This document shows, one piece after another, positions 1 through 9,919 of a stretch of 64,000 bases of DNA. Positions within the stretch are counted from its first letter, which is position 1. Each line of letters opens with the position of its first letter. A program made the translations under genes and the position numbers. The stretch comes from Paragonimus westermani (Eukaryota > Platyhelminthes > Trematoda > Plagiorchiida > Troglotrematidae). The stretch lies in contig QNGE01000425.1 in the NCBI GenBank assembly GCA_008508345.1, forward strand, positions 16,972 through 80,971, written 5' to 3'. The notes under the pieces are model-generated. The model did no database searches and was not told the origin of the DNA. It worked only from the letters and a program-made list of their open reading frames with translations.

Positions 1-182
1 GGGTGGGTAACAGAGTCCAAATGTGAAATTTCCGAGCTCCTGGTGTGGCTTCGTAGCTCAGCGGGCAGAGCGCTTGCCGCGTTGAGGCATGCTGTGTCTG
101 TCGCTGGTTCGAATCCAGCCGAAGCCCTGACTTTTCACAGTTGGGTCTCATCTAAATTCATAAATCTGCGACACTACTTGTT
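1..182 (+). repeat. tRNA-derived SINE, family A, copy 1
   Basis: A short interspersed element whose head folds like a tRNA. Positions 47-53 (GGCTTCG) pair perfectly with 120-126 (CGAAGCC) as a 7-bp acceptor stem. A box A promoter (TAGCTCAGCGG) is at 54-64 and a perfect box B (GGTTCGAATCC) near 107-117; the D arm (GCTC/GAGC) and T arm (GCTGG/CCAGC) are also intact. The anticodon region is expanded, so this is a SINE head and not a functional tRNA gene. The tail runs to about 182. A full second copy lies at 32587-32775 and a 3' fragment at 1591-1682. The left end may be cut by the window edge. Confidence 0.8.
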
Positions 183-234
183 AGAACGAATTTTGTGTGC
201 TCTTGCCCTTACACAACAACAATAGTAGTGGATC

Positions 235-1570
235 TTGCTTGATTTGAAGGTCAGACAACCCATTCCAAAGGTGTTAGCCAGTCTGAAATCACAGCCAAGG
301 TCTCCTTGTCTATATTTGAATAATTTTTCTCTGCTGTTTGCATGGCTCCTGATGCAAATTTTATAGGATAAATGGGTCCATCCCAGTGAGAAACGTTTGT
401 GATCTACGGAGAAACATCATATTGGAGGAGGAGTGCCATTGCACGTTGAGATGCACCAAAAGTGATGGGGATGAGACGACCATTTTTGCCAAATGCAGCT
501 TGTTGTTGAGACACCGATCACCATGACACATTCTCACATAGCAAACCGTGTAATGAGGGAAGTACAGCTGATGCACTTGGTAAGAAACTGTAATAGCAAC
601 GTGGCTTCTCCAAAAACAAGTGGAGTTGATCAACATCTTTAAGATTCGGGGCCTCCCAACTGAACTTAACTGTATCATGTAGTACATTTGAGTCGCTCTT
701 ATCAAGCCAATGATCAAGATAGCCTACAAATTGAAAGAAGTGTTCTCAGTTTGATTTCTTCAGTTTAAGTCCACTCTTGTCAGGCGTTCTAGTACATTGG
801 TCAGGGTTTGCGAATGTTAAGAATTGACGCCTCCGGAGATTGGTCACTGATCCAAGTCAACATTTATAAAAGCTGTCCTACACACGATTACTATTAATTC
901 TTTGGAAGGTACCGTGAGCAGGGCTGAGACCGAAAGGCAAATGAGCGTACCGGAATAAACGCAGGGAGATCATGACTATAATAAGTACACGAGAAGTTTC
1001 GTTGAGTCCATCTTGCGAGCACACAATGCTCACCTCCAGTTTCACAAACGTTTCATCGTAAGATAAGGTTACGTAGAGACCCTCCATTCGAGACAAACGG
1101 TATTCGCTTAGAATGGGGAAACACTTAACAATCACTATAAACGGATACCGAGTAGTCGGATTCGGTATTTTGAATAGCTGGCTCTCCCCATTCAGCATGC
1201 CACACTGGTAGACTCACGTCCCGTGCCTTCATGGAAATCAACTCTCATTCTACCTCCTGTCTTAATGTGTATGACAGAGTGCGTACTTCAAAAATCTCAA
1301 ATGGGCATCGTCACACAATCTTAAGTTTCAGATAAAAAAATTCGGAATTTCCTTCAGTCCGAGACTGTCAGATACCGTTTTCACAAAGCCTAAACCATTG
1401 GGAGACTCTTGAATCCAATATCTTTCTAAGAGATTTGGTCGGCCGCCCAGTACCACACACATCGAGAGTGTCTTTCGGACATATTTCTCCCTGGGCACAC
1501 ACTTGCCAAACACCCAAATGGGTTCATCATTGTTGATCCTCAAACGGGGAAAATTCGTTTCCTCTAGTTG
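235..1570 (-). pseudogene. Ty3/Gypsy LTR retrotransposon pol fragment (protease end, RT, RNase H)
   Basis: Relic of a Gypsy polyprotein, read on the minus strand through several frames. The protease-RT linker is at about 1560-1410 (NLLERYWIQ, matching the family NLLGRDWL motif). Reverse transcriptase fingers and palm lie at 1198-878, with LFRYAHLPFGLSPAHGTFQR where the family has LFRY.RLPFGL..AP..FQR. The YxDD catalytic box would lie below 878 and is not recognisable. RT thumb and RNase H remain at about 750-240 (VGYLDHWLDK, then IKFASGAM.TAEKNYS and IDKETLAV). Stops and frameshifts rule out function. No LTRs were found. Family and domain order are secure; the clade (CsRn1-like or other) is not. 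Confidence 0.85.
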
Positions 1571-1590
1571 CTTCCCTATTTCACTCACCA

Positions 1591-1682
1591 GTCTGTCGCT
1601 GGTGCGAAACCACTGAAGCCCTGACTTTTCACAGTTGGGTCTCATCTGAAATCATTAATCTGCCACACAACTTATTAGTAAC
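1591..1682 (+). repeat. SINE family A, 3' fragment
   Basis: Matches copy 1 from its T arm to its 3' end, including the stretch around CCCTGACTTTTCACAGTTGG. The box A half is missing and box B is mutated (GGTGCGAAACC), so it is a dead fragment. It lies just upstream, in Gypsy orientation, of the pol relic. Confidence 0.75.
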
Positions 1683-2269
1683 ATGCTTAAATAAGCCTTA
1701 TCCTAGGCGAGCGTGGTGTCATTCCGAGAAAACAATTTCCGTCGCACATTTTCATTGGGCACTTAACAAAGGTGCACCAAGACAGCAGTGGTTCTTCCAA
1801 TTTCTTCGGGCGAATTTTGTTGTCAGTAGTCAAGGGGTGGACCGATGTGTGTGTGTGTGTGACAACTTTGTTGACGTTATCCCTCGGTTTTTGTGCTAAT
1901 TTGAAGAAACATTAGTTAGCTCTGAACACGTCTTTTTGGGCAACCCACAATGAACTGAAACCCTCGAGAGTACCAGAAGTAGTTGGTGAATCTTCAACAT
2001 GAAGATCAACAATAAGTCTGTGACCTTCAGCCCCAGTGATAGTTTGCAACAATCTAGTTTTATGCATCTCACCAAGTGACACTACAGAGTTCAAGATAGG
2101 AAGTAATTCTGCTTGATTCGTGAAGGTCTTTCGCTACTGGTTCAAAAAGATAAGGGGCTTCCTCGTTGAGGATGGCTGCAATGGTGAGAGCAGACTCTTG
2201 AACACAGTCATTTGAGTCCTCGTCGCCAGTAGTGTTGTGTGCCGAGTACGTGGATGGCTGAAACACTAT

Positions 2270-2520
2270 TCGGAAAACCAACACATGAGGCATAGGCTTC
2301 AAAACTACAACAAACACTCATTTGCATATAGCGCTTATCCAAGTACTTCACGGTTGTTACGGTCACTAATGCCCAGTTCATGTATGGAGAGGAATCTTTT
2401 TCATGCCAAAGCGTACCACGATGTCTTCTTGTGTTCTTCCCCCGTCCATTCAACACACAAATATACGCTGATGCCTCGCTACTGAACAGTAGTGTGAGTA
2501 GTATAATACGATCCCCCCGC
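2270..2520 (+). repeat. Dispersed repeat family D, copy 1
   Basis: One of four diverged copies sharing a 5' block (AACACTCATTTGCATATA), a middle block (ATGCCCAGTTCATGTATGG) and a 3' block around TACTGAACAGTAGTGTGAGT. Other copies are at 26360-26640, 51715-52005 and, reversed, 59225-59525. Nature unknown: no terminal repeats and no clear pol III promoter were seen. It could be an LTR, a LINE tail or a non-autonomous element. Confidence 0.7.
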
Positions 2521-2529
2521 CCTCACTAA

Positions 2530-3990
2530 AATAGTACAACATAGTTCCACGTATTCTCATGAAGAGTTTATGCATACATGTACTAGGACTTGAGTGGTGA
2601 AAAAAACACGTGCGAGCGACACCGCCTTTCTTCTACAGTAACATTGTTTTTTGACAATTATGAGTGTTGTAGTTTCCAGAAATAAAAGTTTACACCCTTA
2701 GGATGCTTAGCATTTCGGATGGTGAACATTCAGCCAAATTCGATATTTTGAATAGAGTGAAGTTATAGGTATTGAAAGTGTTCGTTTGACATCCGTAGTT
2801 GAATACATATGCTATTTTCTGGTAGGTCGATGCCATAAGTGAGGATGAAACAGAAGTCATTATTTTTGGTTTTTGGAAATTTCATGGACAATGAGAGTTG
2901 GCGGGAATCTGTATGAATAAGACCGCGACTATTAAGAGTAATCGATGTGACACTAGCTTTTTTGAAGTTGCAGCTCCAGTCGCAGTGAAACTTGACGTCC
3001 AAATTGTAGACTTCTGAGATTTCGCAATTTATCAATTTTTCCCCTGAACCATCCTGTGCATTCGGTGGGAACCACAGATGACTACATTCGCTATAGACAC
3101 GACGTAACCCCTAAAGATTAACGAGTCAGATTCGTTAAGTGAGTTCCCAAATGAAATATGTGGTTCGGTCATGAAGGAAATTTCTTTGGATTGTAGGGTC
3201 CTGGAAACGGCAAACACGACCAGATCCTACCTTCTTTGGTTGGGGAACGCGTTTGCAGTGTGTGCGGGGGTGGATCCATGCCTTGTCTGGCAACAAAACT
3301 TAACCGTGTCTGGGACGATGATCTCCAATGGAAGCGGCAGCAGTCCGTAGGTAGTACATCGCCACATAAGTTGATTTCATGGATATAAAAGCTGGGAAAA
3401 TTTTGTTCGTAGTACGGGGCCAGTTGAGGGATCTTGACCTGGATGGGGAGTTGTGCAAGCGCACACCGTCACGTGTTTCAAAGAGACCCTTATCTTGAAC
3501 TGCAGCCACATCTTCCTTACTGCAGAACGTCTACAGCGAGGACCAAAGTGAAGGAAGCAGAAAGGGACGCTGGACGATATTTAGTAAGGTGGGATGGAAT
3601 TAGATGGTCTTGGCCTGGTACAGAACGTCCCAGGTAGCTGACTATCTTGGACACCTGGGGAAATCGTCGTTGGGTGGCAGTGAAAGTGTGATTGGGTGTG
3701 GCATGACCAATGGAATGTCTAATAGCATAGCTGACATATTTCGTTGAGATCGATCCCCATGATGTAGGTTGGTCGCTAGGGCAACTTCGCTTAACAGGCA
3801 CCACTTGTGTCGCGGTATTAGGGAGTTTAGGTAATCGTTTGCTCGCCTAGTTTGACATTTGGGTTGCAAATGTTTCATCGCCAAACGACGTGACATCTTC
3901 GCTAATTAGGGGTTTGAGCGCGAAGGCTGTTGAAGTTTGATGAATGCGTACTCTGGCACATGAAAATGAGTTGGCCTTTGCATTTAAATT
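2530..3990. other. Unassigned DNA
   Basis: Short open frames occur on both strands, the longest about 95 codons, but none shows a recognisable domain or paired splice sites. I see no repeat shared with the rest of the window. Confidence 0.4.
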
Positions 3991-4089
3991 CTGATTGATC
4001 ACCTTCTGCGGTTTTGAAATTTCTAAGTGTGGTGGGACTAGTCATGTCATGCTGCTGTTGAACGGGGGCCGCAAATCTGGCTGGCTTAT

Positions 4090-4484
4090 ATCCTTCACCA
4101 GATTGGGTCTGTCAATTTTTTGTTCCGACTTCGTCGGCCACACGGCATCACCTTATCACACAAACCAACTGAAAACTATACGAATAACTTAAATCTATGG
4201 ACGAAGAGAACGTTATATGCAAGATCAGTTGCAATGAATGTGATAGATATCACGTTGGGGAAGCCGGACGGCGGCTATTTAAACGAATACATAAACACGA
4301 ATTAGCCGCCAAGAGACGCGGTCAAGTTTCGTTGATTTCCACTCAAGAGGTTCAAAATGGACAAATAGTAAATCTGAGTACCGTAGAAATACTTATTCAG
4401 GCAAACATTAAACATGCAAGAGTATTTCTTGAAACCTGTTATTCATTAACCGGACCAACAAGTCAGTGTGAACTAGAGACCTAA
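4090..4484 (+). pseudogene. Penelope-like element, C-terminal GIY-YIG endonuclease
   Basis: A frame open from 4197 to 4484 (95 codons) reads as the nuclease end of a Penelope-like retroelement: NVICKISCNEC, then YHVGEAGRRLFKRIHKHE and later VEILIQANIKHARVFLE. The Cys-x2-Cys pair just before the GIY-YIG core is typical of this family, where the nuclease nicks target DNA to prime reverse transcription. The upstream part (about 4090-4196) is out of frame. No RT accompanies it here; a separate Penelope RT lies at 33273-33728. 5'-truncated and presumably inactive. Confidence 0.8.
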
Positions 4485-4489
4485 ACAGA

Positions 4490-6010
4490 TGTAAACAGAA
4501 TCGTGTTCAACTACCGGTACGACGGAACAGATTAACATTAACGGTGCGCGGACTGCTAATCAAAACTGGACAATGCGTAGTCACATGCTGGTATGCATCA
4601 AAATTAACCAGATTCCACACTCGACCCACTACGCACTAACGCTATGATCTCGCCTGATGAAGAAATTTTCCCAATTTAAATACCAATCTTAGAAATCGAT
4701 CGAAAACCTAAACCACTAATCCCAGCTAACAACGCCACAACCATTCCCAGAAATCATAAAAGTATCAGATGTACTTCCATAGCAGATGTCTTACAGCACA
4801 AAAGGAGCAGAGGGAGGAGGTATCGGTTTCATTCTATTTAGAATTTTCTCCAAGGAGGTCAGGGAGGTCTTTGCGCTGGTTGGTAGAACCAGCCGGTTGT
4901 TGTACTCGGCTCGTAGACAGGAGCGCCAAGATTGCGAATAAGACCAGTGCCGGTAGTAGATTTCTCCCCGTTAATATGTAGGTGCTGTGTGATGTCCCCG
5001 AGGTTTGTATGATAAGGTATGCAATTTGAACTCAAAAGAGGGTGGAAACTCGAAAGTGATAATTTATGAAGTGGTCGTGGTTTGAGGTGCGTGGCGTCCA
5101 AGGAAGGAGGGGCCATAGACGATTTGCCCATGTGTGAACAAACAACAGGTAGGTAGAGGAGACTCAGTGCTTAGCCAGGCGACGCCAGAAAACGATTGAT
5201 CGAATACGAGCAGTTTTCGGTGGACTTCGTTTTGTTGTGGAAACAGCAGAGGATGAGAAGAGGACAGGCTGCTATCCGAAAGCAACGTCAGAAAGATTGG
5301 ACATTAAAATTAATAGCAGACTAGAACGAAAATAGCTCGAGAACCAGCAAACTAAGAGCAAAATCAGTAGCGACGGTAGGAAAAGAATAAAAAGTGAACA
5401 AGCCGATTGTGGAACCAACAGATGCAGGTTGAAGAATGGAGTTAAGTGGCCGAACTCCAGCCTTTGGAACATCCAGTCAAGTGTTATACTTAAAACTAAT
5501 TCTTTTCCCTTTAAACCGGCTGCAAAGAACGTACAGTATCAATTCAAACTTCAAGAGGAGTCATGATAAGCTACACAAGTTGTGTAGGTAATGTACCACA
5601 TCTCCCTGATACGCTTGCCGGAGTGTAGACCAAATGTCTACCTGACGGACACCCCAAAACCGAGCTGACTAGGCCAACGGGCACAACGCACTGTTGAAAC
5701 GACAGTGGCTCGGCACCATCGGCCCAGTGTTTCGGCCACCACGGTGCACGATCGATAACACTTAGCTGCTCACATATCTCCGTGACCGTTTCAACAGTTG
5801 AAGGACAACGCCGGACTGGGAGCCAGCATGCAGCGGTGAGTGTAAATGGACAAATTAAAAGTACGTTATTTTCCTGACGGATTGTGTCATCACGGGAGTT
5901 TTTTTCACCAACCCATAGTTAATAAAAAGCCGCACTGAGGAACGAGAAAGTTGTAAGTTATCCGCACTAGATATAGTAAGAATCAAATCAAACAGTTTAG
6001 CATGCTATTA
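4490..6010. other. Penelope tail and unassigned DNA
   Basis: The first 280 bases look like the degenerate A/C-rich 3' tail that follows the nuclease. The rest is unassigned. A GC-richer patch at about 5630-5850 holds a possible 38-bp plus-strand exon (5798-5835): a good acceptor (TTTCAACAG) and donor (GTGAGT), but no partner exon. Confidence 0.3.
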
Positions 6011-6014
6011 ATGA

Positions 6015-6178
6015 ACAGATTGAGAATAATATAACGTTAGGAGCAAATTGTAATACTCTACCTTTCAACCACTTCGGGTGGCCTTCAACAGGAATGTTGT
6101 AATCGAAAGACCACCAGAAGTGGCTGAAACGCAAAGTATTGCAACTTGCTCCTAACGTTCTGTTATTCTCAATCTGTC
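6015..6178. repeat. Fold-back hairpin (inverted repeat, about 70-bp arms)
   Basis: Left arm 6015-6083 and right arm 6109-6178 are reverse complements at roughly 85% by eye; both include AACGTTAGGAGCAA. The 25-base centre contains a further CAACA/TGTTG stem closed by GGAA, so the whole segment folds into one long hairpin. No coding potential. Likely a fold-back or MITE-type element or a small-RNA precursor; function is unknown. Confidence 0.75.
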
Positions 6179-6949
6179 TATCAGGGACGAGACAGATTTA
6201 CAGCTTACTAAAACATTGATCGTAGGGTCTGTAACACGTCATGCTGCTTCTAGGTTCATTGCGCCGTTTGTGGACTCTGACACGCCACAGTATAGCCATG
6301 CTGTTAAAACAAGTGTCGCTTGGCCCCTCCCAGTTGTATGTCCTCGTTATTTAACCCTGTTGTTCCACTTACTGTTAACATGTCATATTTGACCATTTTG
6401 CCGTGTTGAAGGCAACTTGTTGCGTTATCCAGATCGACATGGACAGATTGTTCAGAAATGTCCAGATTGAGGTGCTTGTCCTGTGGAAACCTGCATTGTC
6501 ATAGAAAATGCTTTGTACTTATTGGATCGGACTATCATGCCGGAACCAGGTCACACTGGCGGACCGGGACCATTGCGTCGTTTTAAAGAAACCACTACCG
6601 ATACTGTGACCATTTTTGCCATTTACGAATTAACCATACGTAGCATGCAGGTATTACTGGATACCATTAGCTAGAACGAGGTTTATACCTTCTTGATGTA
6701 CGCCGTTATACCAAACCCGTTTGTACATACCGTGCAATAAATCTTGCTTCCGCATGCTCAGCGGTTTCCTATACATCGCGTCACGTTAACGCATGCCTGT
6801 GAATCATGACTTAATGCGTCGTGCGCTGAAGTATCCAATCTATAGTATCTCACTACATATGAACCAAAATGATACTTTGATGTAACAGTAATCTACGAAT
6901 TATGCGGATCTTTTATTTACCGTTACAGACGTGCTGTTCCGTTCACAGA

Positions 6950-8101
6950 TAAACACTATCGTCACACAAAGATAAGATGATAGGAAGCACTGATACGTAA
7001 ACCATGAATTCACACAGAATGCTCAGAATGTTCTCTGAGGTCTTGCTTACAAAAAGCACTCTCCTCAGGCACGACGAGGGTACACGTTGCAAACGACCTT
7101 GCCAGATTGTACTGCTTTTCAAGATTATGGCCATTCTGCGTTCCTCCCGTGTTTGTGGACGTTCTGTGTAGACTCTGCGTTCAGGCTAGTCCCAAATAAA
7201 AAACTCGGTGGAGTGATACCTAACCGCCACAAGGGTCACTCCCTTACCTCACCACAACCGACCCATGGTCTCCTGGATGTTTTATCCACATATTCTCCTG
7301 CAAACAGTGTATAATGACGTGCTGTACTGCCTTATTGCGACCGAATGTAGTCGAATACTTCCAGTTGCTCTAGCGCCGGTACAACATTCTGCTGTAACAT
7401 CTGCAGATAGGAATGCCCTAGTCTGTAAATGATTATGCGAATGGATGCTTTACCCGTAACGGTTTGATCAGAAACGAAATGACCGATAATCTCTATTCCA
7501 ACAAGTCTAGTCCAGTGCATAAGCTGTGGACTATGTCGACGTCGGATTGGAGCAGATCGATGAGGGCTATCGATGTGCCCACGATTCCATTTGAACAGAA
7601 TACTGATTCGTTAGTGAATGCCGTCAAATATATGTCGCTTTCTCATAAATACCTCGTGCAAAATGACTCGTTTGTCCACATCCGACAAGCGCAGCTCCTG
7701 TAATCGAGCCCCCAGGTAAGGCCGATACTTGTATACTTCGAGTAACGTGTGCGCAGAGAACTTCAATGTGTTACATTCTTGAGCGAGTTGATGGACGCTG
7801 TTTTGGGAACCGTTTTTACACGTCGCAGAATATCACTGGCGGAATAATCAATTGTTGACGTGCTTGGACGACCACTTCTTTGCAGGTCATGAACACTGCC
7901 AGTTGCAACAAACTTTTACTTCAGCCTTCGAAATAATTTACAGATAACCGATCGCGCTCTAGCATTAAACTCCTTAGTGGTCTGCTCCACATTTTTACCA
8001 CAGGCCGTATAAACAAAAACCAGTTCAACACGGTGTTCAATTGTCGGATTACTGACACGTCGTTCTCTTACTTGGGTTTCAGGAGTATGATTTAACTCCA
8101 C
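6950..8101 (-). pseudogene. Mariner/Tc1-superfamily transposase, decayed
   Basis: Read on the minus strand through several frames, this is nearly a whole cut-and-paste transposase. The helix-turn-helix start is at 8101-7920 (RVELVFVYTACGKNVEQTTK). The linker FVATGSVHDLQRSGRPST follows at about 7915-7865, then a central region YKYRPYLGARL. Next come GHFVSDQTVTGK and YLQMLQQNVVPALEQL at 7500-7360, and a C-terminal part with VYTERPQTREERRMAII at about 7160-7100. The family motif RSPDLTP..FFLWG is replaced (THSTEFFIWD-like), so the last catalytic acidic residue is lost. Terminal inverted repeats were not identified. Dead copy. Confidence 0.75.
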
Positions 8102-8220
8102 AGATCAAGTTGCTCGAGGCTGTTATCTTGTCCCAGTCGAGCGTTGCATTTCAAACGTTGAAACGGTTACAGAGACGCATGCCTGCTGCCATTGAATGTG
8201 CACCGTGGTGGTCAAAATAA
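8100..8220 (+). pseudogene. Transposase C-terminal fragment, opposite strand
   Basis: A plus-strand frame (LEAVILSQSS, then LKRLQRRMPAAIECAPWW) followed by a stop resembles the extreme C-terminus of a mariner-type transposase (..L.RVQRRM.ACI..GGH). It starts exactly where the minus-strand transposase begins, so two elements or an inverted rearrangement meet here. The match is short. Confidence 0.4.
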
Positions 8221-8224
8221 AGAG

Positions 8225-9540
8225 CCGATGGTGCCGAGCCACATTGCGGGAAATGCGCGTGCGTCTCCAGCCCACCCACAGCCAGTTGATTTAACTGTCT
8301 TTTCAACGGTGCGTTGTGCCCGTTCGCCTATCCAGCTCGGTTATGGGGCGTGTTCATCAGGCAGACATTTGGTCCAGACTCCGGATTTTGTCGCCGTAGG
8401 AAGGTCCGGGATATACGGTAGGTCCGGCGCTTGCAGGGTAAAGACGCATTCGAATGATGATAACCCTCGAAAAATTGTGCGAAAGTAACAAAAGGTGTTG
8501 GATGAATTGTGCGGATTGTCCCTCAGGCCATGGGATACTCAGCCCGGGTGTGTGCTTATGTATGGTTCATGAGCACTGTTCACTCAGAACACAGCTGGAT
8601 CAGCCGAACAAGGCGGTAGCAACACGTGACAGTTAGACCACACTAGCCCCCCTCTTCGTAGTCACAGCGACTCGGTTGCCTCCATGCCTCCTTGACTGAG
8701 TTACACGAGGTGAGTGGCGTAAAGGCTGGAAATTGCATGGTCTTTTGAAGTAGTACCCTGTCCGACGGTAGCACTATGGAAACTGTACTGATCCACAGTT
8801 ATACGCCATCAATCGATTCGGAGGGACAGAGCGGGCTATTTGAGGGACTACCCACATCAAACAGGCACGCTCTAGCCACGGGACATATTATCGACCCAGC
8901 TTGCGCATTTAGAATCCTATTAAGTCAGTCTAATCTAAGGTTCTTGCGGTTTGTTGAGACAGTCACAGTCAGTTACTGACGCCGTAACTGACTCCGTGTG
9001 TTCAGAATTAATCTCTTGTGAACTCGACCCTGCCCCGGACTTAGTGATCTTTTCTAGGCTACCGATTGACTATCCATCTCACCTACCCCAGACCGGTTGA
9101 TGTATAAAAAAACCTGTAAATTTGGTGCTGAGGCGTCACTACGACAGGTTAGCGTCTACGGCCTTTCGTGTCCTAAATGTTTTGTTCAAACTAGTTCTGC
9201 GTACAACAAATCAATAACTTTACATAGGAAACTTACAACCAAGTCGATTCCGTATACGGAACTTAATCGCTGACATATGACATCTCACAAAGCAGTAGAA
9301 CAAACAGTTAAACTGAACGGTGTGGAAACAAGCAAGTCGGAGGTCACTATGTCAATATGGAAGACGATATGAAAAAATTAAGTTGATAATATCCCCGCAG
9401 AAACGAGAGTGGTGTGTCGAATAGCACGTCGACGACTCATCCGGTGCTCGCTACTGTGTCGCCATATTACCCGTAAAATTCCTTCTCCTTGAAACAATGA
9501 CATCACTATATGATGAGTAGTAGATGGTTTCAGTTTCCAC
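8225..9540. other. Unassigned DNA with one possible microexon
   Basis: No recognised element. On the plus strand, 8668-8709 is a 42-bp segment (14 codons, phase 0 to 0) between an excellent acceptor (pyrimidine-rich tract ending TCACAG) and donor (GAG|GTGAGT). No neighbouring exon was found, so it may be chance. Confidence 0.3.
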
Positions 9541-9544
9541 ATAA

Positions 9545-9915
9545 ATTGCACACAATCCACAGTTGGTCGCAGCCGTCGCATTCCCACAGACATTCCAATC
9601 GGACTGTCTCGAAGGGAGGCATTAAACTCGAGTTTCACTCTTATAAGGGCTCGTCAGTAGTACATATCCTTGCCATGGCCGGGACTAGAACTTCGGCCAC
9701 GTTTTCATGAGGCAACCGTGTTCACCAATGCACCACTGACCTCACACTAGGCCCTATCGAATCATCATACCTGAACGCCCAACCACTTTCGTTTGTCAGT
9801 AATGGTCAGATTGTTCGATTATCTCAAGAGGCGACAGTTAATGTCTCTTAGCTGTAACTGCGATTAGGACTTCCGAGACAGGTCGAGATCACTGAACTCA
9901 TTAAACCTGGAAGGC
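9545..9915 (-). repeat. Hammerhead SINE, family B, copy 1 (diverged)
   Basis: Diverged relative of the 352-bp units at 42949 and 46241, in the same orientation as the left one. It shares the tRNA-like head (box A region near 9735, box B region near 9685) and the hammerhead motif at 9618-9664. It continues to about 9900 with TCGAGATCACTGAAC, which matches bases just beyond the 352-bp unit at 43300. The repeat is therefore longer than the inverted arms. Confidence 0.8.
9618..9664 (-). ncRNA. Type I hammerhead ribozyme motif, core intact
   Basis: On the minus strand the order is stem I strand, CTGACGA (9657-9651), a stem II hairpin with a TATA loop, GAAA (9636-9633), a short stem III built on ACTCGAGT, then the cleavage triplet GTT (9627-9625). 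The conserved CUGANGA and GAAA boxes are both present. Stem I pairs U-A, A-U, A.C mismatch, U-A, G-U. Stem III is very short, as in other animal type I hammerheads. GUU is a permitted but weaker cleavage triplet than GUC. Cleavage is inferred, not shown. Confidence 0.65.
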
Positions 9916-9919
9916 GATA

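Noticed and set aside
43..225. 60-codon plus frame at the window start
   Set aside because: Runs through the tRNA-like head of a SINE; not protein coding.
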